Below, one piece after another: positions 1 through 10,618 of a stretch of 64,000 nt of DNA. Origin of the DNA: Mactromeris polynyma (taxonomy: Eukaryota > Mollusca > Bivalvia > Venerida > Mactridae). The stretch's first letter is position 1, and each line of letters starts with the position of its first letter. The stretch lies in the NCBI GenBank assembly GCA_032209605.1, contig JASFXZ010000057.1, positions 620,001-684,000 on the forward strand, read 5' to 3'. The notes under the pieces are model-generated. The model had not been told where the DNA came from and did not search any database. It worked only from the letters and a program-made list of their open reading frames with translations. The translations under genes were made by a program, and so were the position numbers.

Positions 1-289
1 AACAGAAAACTGATACATGCGTATGCGTCATTTTAGATTCCTTCACCCGATTGAATAAGTTCATTAACGAATCATTAAAAGTATTGCAATAGTCCACTGT
101 CAAGTTTGTTATACAAAAATACAAAACCTACAGTAACAATGATACTTTTATGAAGTAGTTTTTGTCGATTTTCTGTGTACGTGTAGATTGTAGTGAACGT
201 TAGAAAAGATTCACAAAGTCCTTCTGTTTGTATTTCTTTTTATTCGCACACTTAAACAATGTCTGGAAATCCAGTCATATAAAGTTCTA

Positions 290-600
290 AATATAAATCT
301 AAAGTTATGGTTCTCCAATATGTATATCAAGCTGGTACTCCAGTGAATATTAAATAACCTAAATGCAAATTCTGGTACTCCAGTTAAAAGTAAAGTAAAG
401 GTACTCCTTTGAATGAATTACTATTTCTGTCTAGCATAATAAGTTACAAGTATTTATACAATCCTAAAACAAAGATAATAAGGAAGCCAGACCTTAAGGG
501 CTTTGGTGATAAATAAACATTTCAGATATAACAATAGATGTGTGACCTTAAGGGTTTTGATAATAAATTAACAGTTCAGTATAACAATAGATGTGTGATG
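290..600. repeat. Degenerate direct repeats
   Basis: Two imperfect copies of a 53-55 bp unit lie head to tail at about 490-544 and 545-597. Each begins accttaaggg and ends caatagatgtgtg. Just upstream, at 290-420, the phrase ggtactcc recurs three times. No coding potential is visible. The rest of 1-1120 is AT-rich with no gene that I can support. Confidence 0.6.
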
Positions 601-1120
601 ACAATTAATCGGAGGAAATATGTTATCAAAGAATTTAGAAATGAGGTGTTAATAACAGAACAATAGCTTCGCAGTCAAAGTTGGCAGACAGCAACAGATG
701 TCAAACTATACAAAATAATTAAAATTGATGGTAAGAGAAAAGTCTTAATTTTCACTGCATAATAATGCATACAGAACTCAGTAACGTCAATTTATACGCG
801 AATGTGTTATCTGCACAAATGACGATAGGTGAAGATTAAGCATTCTAGATACATCATATAAGCAATACTAAATCGGGAAGGTATCACTATATACATTTTC
901 TTAAAGGAGGTGCTACCCTTAGAAAGACGCTTTGTAACAGCGATGCTGAAGGTATGCATTTACGAAAACCATCTAAACACGACAGCTTCTGGACTAATCA
1001 GAATGCCTGTTTCAAGTATTTTGAATTGAATAACAAACCAATCAGATTGTGCCTCGTTAATTACGAATGAGTTCACCCGTTATTTTAGAATATATCGTGT
1101 TGCTTATGAGAAATACTGAA

Positions 1121-1206
1121 ACATTTTCCACTTCCACAATAAACACAATTATTTATAATATCTTCGTATTATAAATAATTGTGTTTTTTGTGGAAGTGGA
1201 AAATGT
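1121..1206. repeat. Near-perfect 40-bp palindrome, 6-nt loop
   Basis: The arms 1121-1160 and 1167-1206 are reverse complements with one mismatch in 40. They are separated by tcttcg. The structure could extrude as a cruciform or be transcribed as a hairpin. It is not flanked by recognisable transposon ends. It may be a foldback element, a template-switch product or a hairpin RNA precursor; the sequence alone does not decide. Confidence 0.8.
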
Positions 1207-1419
1207 CCCAGAAGTGTGTACTGCCCTGCTTCATGAGTATAAGGATGAAGTTCTGGCCATTCCCTATAGTTTTTTTCTTCTCAGCTTGGGCTGGCAGATA
1301 GGGGTTTACACCTTCATCCGAACTTGAGTGTTCAGGTGCTGGCTGACTGGTACATTTCACGCCCAATCTCTTTTTGGGTAGCTTGCCCTTGCCTCGCACC
1401 GTGACTATATAGTGTTCAA

Positions 1420-1955
1420 TTCACAACAAAAATGTCGATGTTGTCAATTCGAAAACTATCGGCAAACTGACGGCATCGCTTCTGCTGTCGCTCTTTTTTA
1501 GTTCGGGAAATACGGCTCCTGCTCGGCATCCCTTCTGTGACGATTCGGCATCTTTTCATTACATGATCGGCATAGCTTCCGTGTGTATACGCAGCTTTCG
1601 GCATCGATTCAGCTTCCTTCAGGGACCGCTCGGGATGGCTTAAAGATTACGAAGCCTCGCAGAAGGCTTTCCGAAGACGCTGAGTTAATGGTGATGGCTT
1701 TCCGAACGTCCCGAATGGTTGCCGATGGTTTGCCGAAGATCCCGAAGCCGTCCCGAATAAAACATTCGGCGTCCAAATTTTAAAAGTTTTAAAATTTGGA
1801 TGCCGAAGTTTTTTCGATCCCGATTTGGCCCGAAGTGCCGAGAAGGTTTCCAGAAGTGTTAAGGAACGACACGGAAGGGTTCCAGAACATCGCGAAGACA
1901 TGCCGAAACATCCCGATTTTGCGAATTCCGCTTTCGGGAACCCTTCGGGGGCCTA
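1420..1955. repeat. TTCGG/CCGAA-rich foldback-like element
   Basis: This stretch is much more GC-rich than its surroundings and is dominated by short motifs such as ttcggcatc, ccgaag and cccgaa in both orientations. Near its middle (about 1766-1807) is a palindrome: ttcggcgtccaaatttt followed by its inverse ending ggatgccgaa. Clustered inverted short motifs around a palindromic core resemble a foldback element or the subterminal repeats of a DNA transposon. The short open frames here look like by-products of the composition. The termini are not resolved. Confidence 0.45.
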
Positions 1956-2555
1956 GTGGACGGCAGGTCTAAACTACGTAACGCGCAGAACTTAGTCTTA
2001 ACTTTACTCCGAACAAAACACAAACACTGTTTTAAAATGGACTTCCTATACAAATTTTAGAGACGGTTTTATTCAAATTCGAACATTTCTTAAACAAGAA
2101 AATAAAAACAATGTTTTCTTTAATATCAAAATAACAAATCTTGAAAGCTTGAACTGTTTAGTGATAAAACGCCTTTTCTCTAATGAATCATCTATATAGC
2201 CATCTTTAGCTAATTCGGACTTCCACCGACCATGTCTCTTAGACATCTTTACCCACTGAGCACCGCTCGCTCTCTACGAATGTGTACCTAAATGTAAAGT
2301 TGGTGCAGTTAAATTTAACTTGGAAACAAAACATTATTTTGCTCCAGTAAAACTAAGCTTTTTGTTTTTGGCAATCAAAAAAAATATTTTTGCACCGATC
2401 GACAAGCGGGTCTAAACATATATAAATCAGAATCTAAATGCATGCTTGTACAACACAAATATCTTTGTAACATAGTTATAGGACAGGCTGAGGTTTCTCC
2501 CTTAGAAATAAGCACTTCTTCACCTCCTCTATAAAAGTCAGTTTGCTTACTCTAT

Positions 2556-2823
2556 ATATAAAGATACATTATCACCCTTAATATCGATATCACAACAACG
2601 TAAGTCACTAAATAGTGGTACAAAATTCCTTGAAAGTTTTTTATTTGATTCGAATATATCTATTTACAGTACTATTTGCTCTTGCGTCCAACATGTGCGT
2701 AGCCATTCTGCCTATAATGTGTTCACAATTGTTTATTGGCGTACCTGCCCCACTAAACTTTCTCTTAAGAGTTTTTCTCAAACCAGTACCTGAAAACATA
2801 TCATCTGCTGTGAATGTAAGCAT
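2556..2823 (-). pseudogene. Broken tyrosine-recombinase fragment (arm A)
   Basis: The minus-strand peptide from 2823 to 2641 begins MLTFTADDMFSG and is nearly identical to the arm B peptide at 7057-7236, with differences such as FSG versus FGG. It then fuses, out of context, to the segment SDLRCCDIDIKGD of the recombinase catalytic domain. The piece between, about 335 bp that include the first catalytic box, is deleted relative to arm B. This is a dead relic of the same element. Confidence 0.6.
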
Positions 2824-3578
2824 ATATCATATATAATACGACAATTGCACTTTTGTCTGAAGATGTTTACCCGCTGCACATCAATGCTAACATTCTGAAA
2901 CTAAAATTAGCATTAGAAAACACTCCATTGTTCCCTTTTCCCTTGATGATGGATACTGTAGAAGGTAAAACATCATGAAATTTGTTTCACAATATGCTTA
3001 AAATTACCCTCTTCATCAACTAACAAGGGCCAAAATGTCCCCGATTCCCACTCTGGAACAATCAACGTAGTTGAACATGTTTTAACTTTGTTTATACATT
3101 GAATGACCATAGTAGGCGGTGGTACTAGCCGATTGTTCTCATCGGACCATTTTTGCGTGGAACAATTCACTACTTCAGTACCAGGTACCCACCATCTTGA
3201 ATTAAATCTGACACATTTATTATTATAAAGTGTTGCAAAATTACCGCCTCGTCTTGACTGACCACTTACGAATCACGTGACACTACGCGTCAGTGATTCG
3301 TACAGTTATTGTACTTCATATATTTAGTTTAAACATATTTTATTTACATACTATGAACATCATAATAATACAATACAATATACAACATTTTACATTAAAC
3401 AAGTTTGTTCAGTAGTAATGTGAAAAGGATGAGACCGAAAGCCAACGACTTATATAGGTCTTCTCCTGAATATTGTACATTTCCAACAGGTACGAGATTG
3501 GTTTAGGTGAATATAATGATTACAAAACTGTTTAAACTCTAGTGTAGGTGCTTAAAAATAAGCGTTTTTGAAAAATAA

Positions 3579-3820
3579 CTAAGAGAAAAGAAAAGAGAGG
3601 AGGGGAGAGAGGGAGCAAAGTGTAATGTTTAACAAGGAAGTTGTTACACATGTACGACTTATAGCGTGTATGTATGTGTAAACTGATCTAAAAATAAGTA
3701 CATTGGTTTCATTTTCATACCTTGGGCAACCGAAAAGTAAAACTTTTGTGTCGAGACGAATATTTATGTTTGTAAGATTTGTCAAAAGAACTTGCCTTTG
3801 GTGTCTATATAAAGGACAAT
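3579..3820 (-). pseudogene. LINE 3'-terminal ORF fragment (arm A)
   Basis: The minus-strand reading frame from 3820 to 3579 gives a peptide starting CPLYRHQRQVLLTN. It is essentially identical to the C-terminal half of the frame at 5770-6306. It is the last part of a non-LTR retrotransposon polyprotein. The upstream zinc-knuckle residues CNCG...HFF present in arm B are outside the duplicated segment here. Confidence 0.65.
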
Positions 3821-3964
3821 TTCGGATAATACAATTATGCATGTGTCACGTAGGTTATACTGTAGTACATTGTACATTTATATGGAATGCAATATAAGAG
3901 TTATTCAATGTTATATCATATATCACCCGCTTTTATTCTAAACAATGGGCTTAGTTTAGATCTA

Positions 3965-4128
3965 CAGTCGGACCTTGTTTATTCGACAACCTTCTATCCG
4001 AATACTATGTATCATCCGAAATTAATATCAGGTCATGATGTGTTTTCTTCTTCTATAGACTTGAAATGGGCTATTCGAAACCATGTACATTTCGGACCCG
4101 ATGAATTCGACTAAAAGAGGTCCGACTG
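3965..4128. mobile_element. MITE family 1 (TIR CAGTCGGACCTCGT), copy a
   Basis: The left end cagtcggaccttgtttattcg and the right end ggtccgactg are inverted repeats. The element is flanked by TA on both sides, a Tc1/mariner or pogo-type target duplication. It shares inner segments (ttctatccgaatact, catccgaaat) with the copy at 52004-52109. It has no coding capacity. The terminal sequence recalls Tigger/pogo ends (CAG...CCTCGTTT); that family link is inference. Confidence 0.8.
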
Positions 4129-4194
4129 TATATGCTTGGTTACAAATACCGATCGATAGTTGAGAACGAACATTGTCTAAGATCATACACCAAT

Positions 4195-4380
4195 CGGATC
4201 ACCTCGGCTATAATTTAAAAAAAACAGACATCGGATGATAACGTGGGGGAAAGTAGTTCCCCAAACGGCTGCATCAAGTAAATGTATGTAGGCTCTGTGG
4301 AAAGTATGACAGAGGTCTTTTTAATATTAGGAATACGAGGCACACTAAACACATAGACAATGTTAAATATGTTTCCCAGA
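4195..4380 (+). repeat. Interspersed repeat family S, copy 1
   Basis: This stretch matches 32772-32950 over its length. Shared landmarks, in order, are ggatcacctcggcta, gggggaaagtagttcc (gggggaagtatagttcc in the other copy), ctctgtggaaagtat and gaggcaca. The family is not one I recognise and has no coding capacity. The Harbinger element begins immediately at its 3' end, so that element probably inserted into or beside it. Confidence 0.65.
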
Positions 4381-4642
4381 TCAGGGCCCGATCTCCCGAA
4401 GCATCTCAAACTGAGAAAATCTCAGCTCAAATATTATCTCAAATCAGTGAGATTTTACTCAACTGAGTCCGGACTCAAATTCGATGTCACGAAACCAAAA
4501 AATTGAGTTTGAGTTTTTTCTCAACTGAGATCGTCTCAATGTTATTTTATGCACGTTTAAGCGGCCAACGGAAGAGCTCTTCGTTGGAAAAGGTACGTAA
4601 GTGCGTGTCGTCTGCGTCAAAATATCCCGTCAAACGTCACCG

Positions 4643-4830
4643 ATGGATGTTTGTAAAAAGATTCGCACTCCCAACTGGACGGAACGTGAAAAAGTCCAGT
4701 TGGTTGACGAAGTGGTTAATGAGGAAAGGGTATTGTTTGGTCGGTTGAGTGGTTGCGGTGGTAAAGGAGCCGTAACCACTTAATCAAAGCTGAAATGCTG
4801 GCAAGTAATTGCCGATAGAGTAAATGCGTA
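4643..4830 (+). pseudogene. Harbinger Myb/SANT-like protein, first-exon relic
   Basis: From ATG 4643 the frame reads MDVCKKIRTPNWTEREKVQL and continues with LVDEVVNEE, the usual Trp-containing Myb/SANT-like start of Harbinger accessory proteins. A TAA at 4781-4783 interrupts it. The same frame then continues CWQVIADRVNA, the expected second Trp/Ile/Val-Asn region, and runs into a donor-like gcgtaagt. It is therefore an old exon with a nonsense change. In autonomous relatives this protein helps import the nuclease and bind the transposon ends. Confidence 0.6.
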
Positions 4831-4995
4831 AGTACAGTTTTAATTATTATGATATATTAATATTACGGCAATGAGTTTACCCGATCACGTTGTTATTGAA
4901 TTAATCTGATGTTAATATTTGTTTTCTAATTCATCAACGAACAATTGCAAAATTCTTTATGCTGATAAAAATGCGCCGAATTTACTTCTTAATAT

Positions 4996-5517
4996 TCATT
5001 CATGATTCCATGCCTCTGTGCGCATTAGTGTATTTGAGTAGGCGGAGCTATAATATACTACGTCACATGAGGGACTATTTCCAAAATATGATTGGTTGTC
5101 TTGTATGTTTACATACAAACTGTAGAACTTTTGCTGAGTTCTGCGAGCTACATCGCCACTTGGAAACTTTATATACTCTCGTGCTAGGTTAGCAATGGAG
5201 GTCGCAACCGCATGCACGCATCGCATGACTGTGTTGGCAGATAATCCAACGGTGTCGCCAATCACCCGGTAAAAAGCTCCGGTGGCGAAAAATCTTAGAG
5301 CTACTAAGAGTTGCAATTCCACCGGAACAGCCCGACTCCTCCGGGTAGGTCTCTCTAAATCATTTCGCAACAGATCGACGAGAAGAACTACTGTGGCCAC
5401 CGAGAACCTATACCGGGCCACGATCTCCACCTCGCACATATCTGCGATGGCAAATCGTGGCCTGATGATACGTTCCCGGCGCTGAATGCGTCGGCGGCGT
5501 CTCTGTCTCAGTGCCAT
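4996..5517 (-). pseudogene. HARBI1-like nuclease, N-terminal half only
   Basis: The frame starts MALRQRRRRRIQRRERIIRP and contains the recognisable Harbinger nuclease block LERPTRR, ELQLLVALRFFATGAF, VIGDTVGLSANTVMR and IKFPSGD. Family members run to roughly 350 residues. Here homology stops at about residue 135 (QQKFYSL), before the AIDGTHI motif that carries the first catalytic Asp; the remaining residues are unrelated read-through. The basic N-terminus is intact. The protein cannot be catalytic. Confidence 0.75.
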
Positions 5518-5769
5518 TTTGATTCTGAGATCAAATTTGAGACAGCGTTTAACCTATCTCAGATTATTTGAGACAGATCTCAAAATTGAGTTGAGATTTT
5601 TCTCAATTTTTTTTCAAGAGATGCAAATTGAGAATATTCTCAAAGTCTGACTCAGATTTGAGCAAAAACTCAATATTGAGTTGAGATTTTGATTTGAGAT
5701 GCTTCGGGAGATCGGCCCCTGATGTCTAAGTAATAAACGACGTAATATCGATAACATTACCCCTTTCTG

Positions 5770-6306
5770 ATGCAGAACAAATCATTTTTACAACTCATTT
5801 TTCCCATCAGCAAATCGAGCATGGAACCAGCTACCTTCCAATATCCAACAATCTTCAACTCTCAATATTTTAAGCGTTCTATTAACAATCCTGTCACTAC
5901 AATTCCTTCCTATTACTGTATAGGCCCCAGGAGGCTCCAAATTCTTCACACTAGACTGAGAACAGGATGCAGCATATTAAAATCCCACTTGTTTGTTAAA
6001 ACTATAATTGAATCCCCTATGTGTAATTGTGGTAATTTCGAATCAACAGACCACTTTTTCTTGTATTGTCCTTTATATAGACACCAAAGGCAAGTTCTTT
6101 TGACAAATCTTACAAACATAAATATTCGTCTCGACACAAAAGTTTTACTTTTCGGTTGCCCAAGGTATGAAAATGAAACCAATGTACTTATTTTTAGATC
6201 AGTTTACACATACATACACGCTATAAGTCGTACATGTGTAACAACTTCCTTGTTAAACATTACACTTTGCTCCCTCTCTCCCCTCCTCTCTTTTCTTTTC
6301 TCTTAG
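5770..6306 (+). pseudogene. LINE (non-LTR retrotransposon) C-terminal fragment
   Basis: This 178-residue frame carries RLQILHTRLRTGCS followed by MCNCGNFESTDHFFLYCPLY. The pattern C-x-C-G...HFF-x-x-CPLY is the C-terminal zinc-knuckle region after the reverse transcriptase domain of Jockey/CR1-like LINEs. No reverse transcriptase catalytic motif remains upstream. Downstream, the tail to about 6560 is AT-rich and includes aataaaat, plausibly the element's 3' end. Only the part from 6065 onward is duplicated in arm A. Assignment to a LINE 3' end is firm; the clade is uncertain. Confidence 0.65.
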
Positions 6307-8243
6307 TTATTTTTCAAAAACGCTTATTTTTAAGCACCTACACTAGAGTTTAAACAGTTTTGTAATCATTATATTCACCTAAACCAATCTCGTACCTGTT
6401 GGAAATGTACAATATTCAGGAGAAGACCTATATAAGTCGTTGGCTTTCGGTCTCATCCTTTTCACATTACTACTGAACAAACTTGTTTAATGTAAAATGT
6501 TGTATATTGTATTGTATTATTATGATGTTCATAGTATGTAAATAAAATATGTTTAAACTAAATATATGAAGTACAATAACTGTACGAATCACTGACGCGT
6601 AGTGTCACGTGATTCGTGAGTGGTCAGTCAAGACGAGGCGGTAATTTTGCAACACTTTATAATAATAAATGTGTCAGATTTAATTCAAGATAGTGGGTAC
6701 CTGGTACTGAAGCAGTGAATTGTTCCACGCAAAATTGGTCCGATGAGAACAATCGGCTAGTACCACCGCCTACTATGGTAATTCAATGTATAAACAAGTT
6801 AATGTTCAGGTACGTTGATTGTTCCAGAGTTGAAATCGGGGACATTTTGGCCCTTGTTAGTTGATGAAGAGGGTAATTTTAAGCATATTGTGAAAAATTA
6901 TTCATGATGTTTTACCTTCTACAGTATCCATCATCAAGGGAAAAGGGAACAATGGAGTGTTTTCTAATGCTAATTTTAGTTTCAGAATGTTAGCATTGAT
7001 GTGCAGCGGGTAAACATCTTCAGACAAAAGTGCAATTGTCGTATTATATATGATATATGCTTACATTCACAGCAGATGATATGTTTTCAGGTACTGGTTT
7101 GAGAAAAACTCTTAAGAGAAAGTTTGGTGGGGCAGGTACGCCAATAAACAATCGTGAACACATTATAGGCAGAATGGCTACGCACATGTTGGACGCAAGA
7201 GCAAATAGTACTGTAAATAGATATATTCGAATCAAATACAAAACTTTCAAGGAATTTTGTACTATAAACGGATTTCCAAGTAACCCGGCACATTCTATTC
7301 ATGTTGCCATGTAAATATCGAATCTGATTGACAGCGGAAAATCGTGCATCGTTTCATGGTATACACTGGTATCAAAATATAAAAGACTTTCAGGATCCAA
7401 CGGAGAATGGTATAGTTAAATCTATGTTAGACTGTGCAAAACGGTTTAACTCCTAACCTACGAAGAATGTGGACGTTATTTCTTCAGAGCATTTGTTAGA
7501 ACTGTGCAATCTATTTGCTGACAGTACGGACGTGATTGTGCTTCGAGATTTGACAATGATTGTGTTGTGTTATGCCGGTTTTCTACTATTTGATGAAGTT
7601 AGTGACTTACGTTGTTGTGATATTGACATTAAGGGTGATTATGTATCTTTGAATATAAAGAAAAGCAAAACCGACTTTTATAGAGGAGGTAAAGACTGAG
7701 TGCTTATTTCTAAAGGAGAAACCTCAGCATGTCCTATAACTATGTTACAAAGATATTTGCGTTGTACACGCATGCATTTAGATTCTGATTTATATATCGA
7801 TTGTTGCAAAAAAAATTTTTGATTGCCAAAAACAAAAAGCTTAGTTTTACTAGAGCAAAATAATGTTTTGTTTCCAAGTTAAAGTTAACTGCACCAACTT
7901 TACATTTAGGTACACATTCGTAGAGATCGAGCGATGCTCAGGGCGTAAAGATGTCTTAAGAGACATGGTCGATGGAAGTCCGAACTAGCTAAAGATGGCT
8001 ATATAGATGATTCATTAGAGAAAAAGCGTTTTATCACTAAACAGTTCAAGCTTTAAAGTTTTGTTATTTTAATATTAAAGAAAAGATTGTTTTTATTTTC
8101 TTGGTAAAGAAAGGTTCGAATTTGAATAAAACCGTCTCTAAAATTTGTATAGGTTCTATCGCAAGTCTTGTCCATTGCAAAACAGTGTTTGTGTTTTGTT
8201 CGGAGTAAAGCTAAGACTAAGTTCTGCATGTTACGTAGTTTAG
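6065..8243 (+). repeat. Arm B of a large inverted duplication
   Basis: This is the inverted counterpart of arm A, in the order LINE C-terminal fragment, acgcgt-containing junction (about 6580-6650) and tyrosine-recombinase relic. It retains about 335 bp lost from arm A, so arm B is the fuller copy. The spacer between arms (3821-6064) contains a MITE, a family S repeat and the Harbinger element, whose insertion order relative to the duplication is unknown. A third partial copy of the junction sequence occurs at 8262-8365. Confidence 0.85.
7057..7700 (+). pseudogene. Decayed tyrosine recombinase (Crypton/DIRS-like)
   Basis: The first frame (7057-7314) resembles an N-terminal core-binding domain: GRMATHMLDARANSTVNRY, then YKTFKEFC. 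After a frame break, the second frame (7469-7699) has the catalytic-domain start RDLTMIVLCYAGFLLFDEVS followed by DLRCCDI, then KKSKTDFYRGGK. In related recombinases the box reads GFLRFSEL-like; here the catalytic Arg is replaced by Leu (FLLFDEV). Stops, frame breaks and that change show it is dead. Continuation ETSACPITMLQRYL-like sequence lies near 7720-7760 in another frame. The element class is inference. Confidence 0.6.
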
Positions 8244-8261
8244 CCGCAGAACTTATGTCTT

Positions 8262-8365
8262 AACTATATGAAGTACAAGTATAACTGTACGAATCACTGA
8301 CGCGTAGTGTCACGTGACTCATGAGTGGTCAGTTAAGACGACGCGGGAATTTTGCACGGAGAAGG
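8262..8365 (+). repeat. Third copy of the inverted-duplication junction sequence
   Basis: The phrase ctgtacgaatcactgacgcg and its continuation through gtcacgtga and gagtggtcag occur here, at about 6580-6640 and, inverted, at about 3250-3310. A second short match, cttgtccattgcaaaacagtg, occurs at both 8162-8190 and 8830-8860. These pieces show that the recombinase-bearing repeat extends in fragments to about 8890. Confidence 0.7.
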
Positions 8366-10142
8366 TCAGTTGTACGCTAGACTTCGATAGTGACACACCT
8401 ATTTTATTCAAATTCGAACTTTGGTTCATACATGGTATTTTGCTTGACATGTAAAGTCGATTGATAGTTAGGATTTTTAGGGTTGATATTCGATACATGT
8501 TCATATTTTATGTTGAAACAATTCAATCGATTATTATGTCGCACTGTGTTATTTCACTAAGAACGTAGATTCGAGAAGTACAGTTTTCCAGAGTATTTTT
8601 ACATTCCATACACAAGAATGAAATTTTATCTCTGGTTTTTAACCTGACCTATCGTTTCTACGATGAGCGTTTGGCATTACGCTCATTTGACTTAACATGA
8701 TAATATGTCCATATAGTCATTGTGTTTATTATGTGTCTCGAATGGCATAAGATTGTATTTCATTTTTATGTGGAATGTATAATTAGATATACCTGTTCAT
8801 GTACTTGTACATAAAATAAAGCTATCGTAAGTCTTGTCCATTGCAAAACAGTGTTTGTATTTTGTTCGGAGTTAAGTTAAGACTCGAAAAAACTAGACCA
8901 TATATACATGCGATGCCATGTGAACCGGAAGTAAGGGTTCATGACCTTGTACTAAGTTGTTGACGTGCACAGACGGCGCGACTGGGCGGTCCGAAGCGAA
9001 AATAGCGTGCACAGTAAGATACACTATGCATACTGCCGCGAATATCACGGTTTGACTGTGCAGATTGAGCCGTTCATGTTCACTAGTCTCAGTTGTAGCA
9101 GTAACAATACTTTAACTGCTAACGTAGCTCTGGTAGAAGTACTAGCTGTAATACTGCTACTATTTTGTAAAATTTTCTAAAATCTGAAAACTGACTTGAG
9201 GTAACAGACAAGTACAAGTAGTATGGAATTAGATGGTTACATTTTGTTGAACAATATTATCAGAAGCTGTATGGAATGTTTAAAATCCAACATTATTGTC
9301 ATTACCACACAAAATGGCTGCGACAGTATAGTCTCCAGCAAGATATAAGTTGTTGAGAATATACAGTTGAATTACTTCCGGTGCTGTTTGCAGTAGACGT
9401 GGCAATACTGATACTGCTGTTACTGCTACATCTTCCAACTTCACACCGATCAAAATTATTCGGGTTTTGTGTATTTTCGTTACAAGAGAGACAACTGCGT
9501 AAGAATTAAAGAATTACTAAATACAGCAGTTGTTTCCCTTTGGTTATTTCGCCCGATAATGTTCGCAGATTATGCCCCGGTATCCAATATTTTCTGAATA
9601 AAAGACTTTAGTAGCACAATGAGGACAGTTTTCGCGTCTGTCTGTTTCTCTAGTTTTGATATATGTGTTGATAGATTTCCTCAAATTCATTAGCTTGAAC
9701 ATTGTTCACGAGGCAACTGTTTTATGTGCATTATACTGTACGTGGTCACTTTGAAGATGAGGACGAACAAACTGATTATATTCCCGCTTAACAAGATACC
9801 AAATTAATCTACGTTTTGTAATGCAAAAGTCGATATATAATACTTTACATTCAATTCTAAACCTGATTTATCAAGGACTAATTTTGTTGTATTGCTTGGT
9901 GCATTTCACATTGTGCCGGGTTAGCTAGCGCGACGACATAGGAATCACGCAGGTTCTTTCGTCACGTAAGGATCTATTACTCTCCTAAATCACTCGGAGG
10001 ATTTCAATGAAAGTTCACACTAATGATTCTTACCAAGTCTAGTTGTGACTATTGTCAGTGTGTTCCGGTTGCATAATTTTGATTTTAATGAAATTCACAC
10101 AAACAGTGTACATGATGAGTTGTAGAGCAAGACATCATTTGC

Positions 10143-10203
10143 ATGCACGCACACGCACACACACACACACGCACGCACCCACACACGCACCTACACACAC
10201 ACA
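10143..10203. repeat. (CA)n microsatellite, interrupted
   Basis: Imperfect CA/CG dinucleotide run: gcacacgcacacacacacac and similar, broken by g and t interruptions. The short frame encoding a His-Thr run across it is an artefact. Confidence 0.9.
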
Positions 10204-10480
10204 TAAATATATTCATATAACAACAGTGTGTTTTCATATTTCTGTCAGCCAAATATCATTGAAGTGATGCCTGATTAGCTCGACTATTTCAAGAATAAGA
10301 AGCTATTGCACGCGCCCAGACTAAGCTCTGGCAACGGTCAACTATTATCTTTATCGTTTAATGTAATGGAATTCAGGTACAACTACTTAGGTACATTGTA
10401 AATAGATACCTACGTCGAAGCCATTTGAAGTGGCTGGTGTTTGAAATCACGCAGTCAAGTACCAGTCATAAAATCTCTCA

Positions 10481-10618
10481 TAGATTATGTCTAAGTTATG
10501 ATCTCTGCACGTGGGAGCGCTTGGTCAGCAGTTGTACATGTATGATAACAGATTATGTCTAATTTATGATCTCTGCACGTGGGAGCGCTTGGTCAGCAGA
10601 CGTACATGTATGATAACA
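10481..10618. repeat. 68-bp tandem duplication
   Basis: Two copies of a 68-bp unit beginning agattatgtctaa and containing tctgcacgtgggagcgct begin at 10482 and 10550. The unit contains a CACGTG E-box and ends with gtacatgtatgataaca. Confidence 0.85.

Larger units (their letters stand above)
1967..3820 (-). repeat. Arm A of a large inverted duplication
   Basis: Read on the minus strand, this region matches arm B (6065-8243) almost continuously. From centre outwards it holds the 3' end of a LINE-like reverse transcriptase gene (3579-3820), an AT-rich tail, a junction with an acgcgt core, and a tyrosine-recombinase fragment. The inner boundary is sharp: identity stops after aaaggacaat at 3811-3820. 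The outer boundary is near 1967. Arm A lacks about 335 bp that arm B has (arm B about 7265-7599), so it is an independently deleted copy. All genes within it are broken. Confidence 0.85.
4381..5722. mobile_element. Truncated PIF/Harbinger-like DNA transposon
   Basis: About 30-bp terminal inverted repeats are present: left tcagggcccgatctcccgaa, and right reading inward as tcaggggccgatctcccgaa, both continuing gcatctcaaa. Many TCTCAA/TTGAGA subterminal motifs crowd both ends (4400-4530 and 5520-5700). Inside are two convergent gene fragments characteristic of PIF/Harbinger: a Myb/SANT-like exon on + (4643-4830) and the N-terminal half of a HARBI1-type nuclease on - (5517-4996). The catalytic DDE half and most of the Myb protein are missing, so the copy is non-autonomous. 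A clean 3-bp target duplication could not be confirmed. Confidence 0.8.

Noticed and set aside
1169..1399. 76-codon minus-strand frame next to the palindrome
   Set aside because: Its C-terminal end is the palindrome arm itself, and the rest matches no family I recognise.
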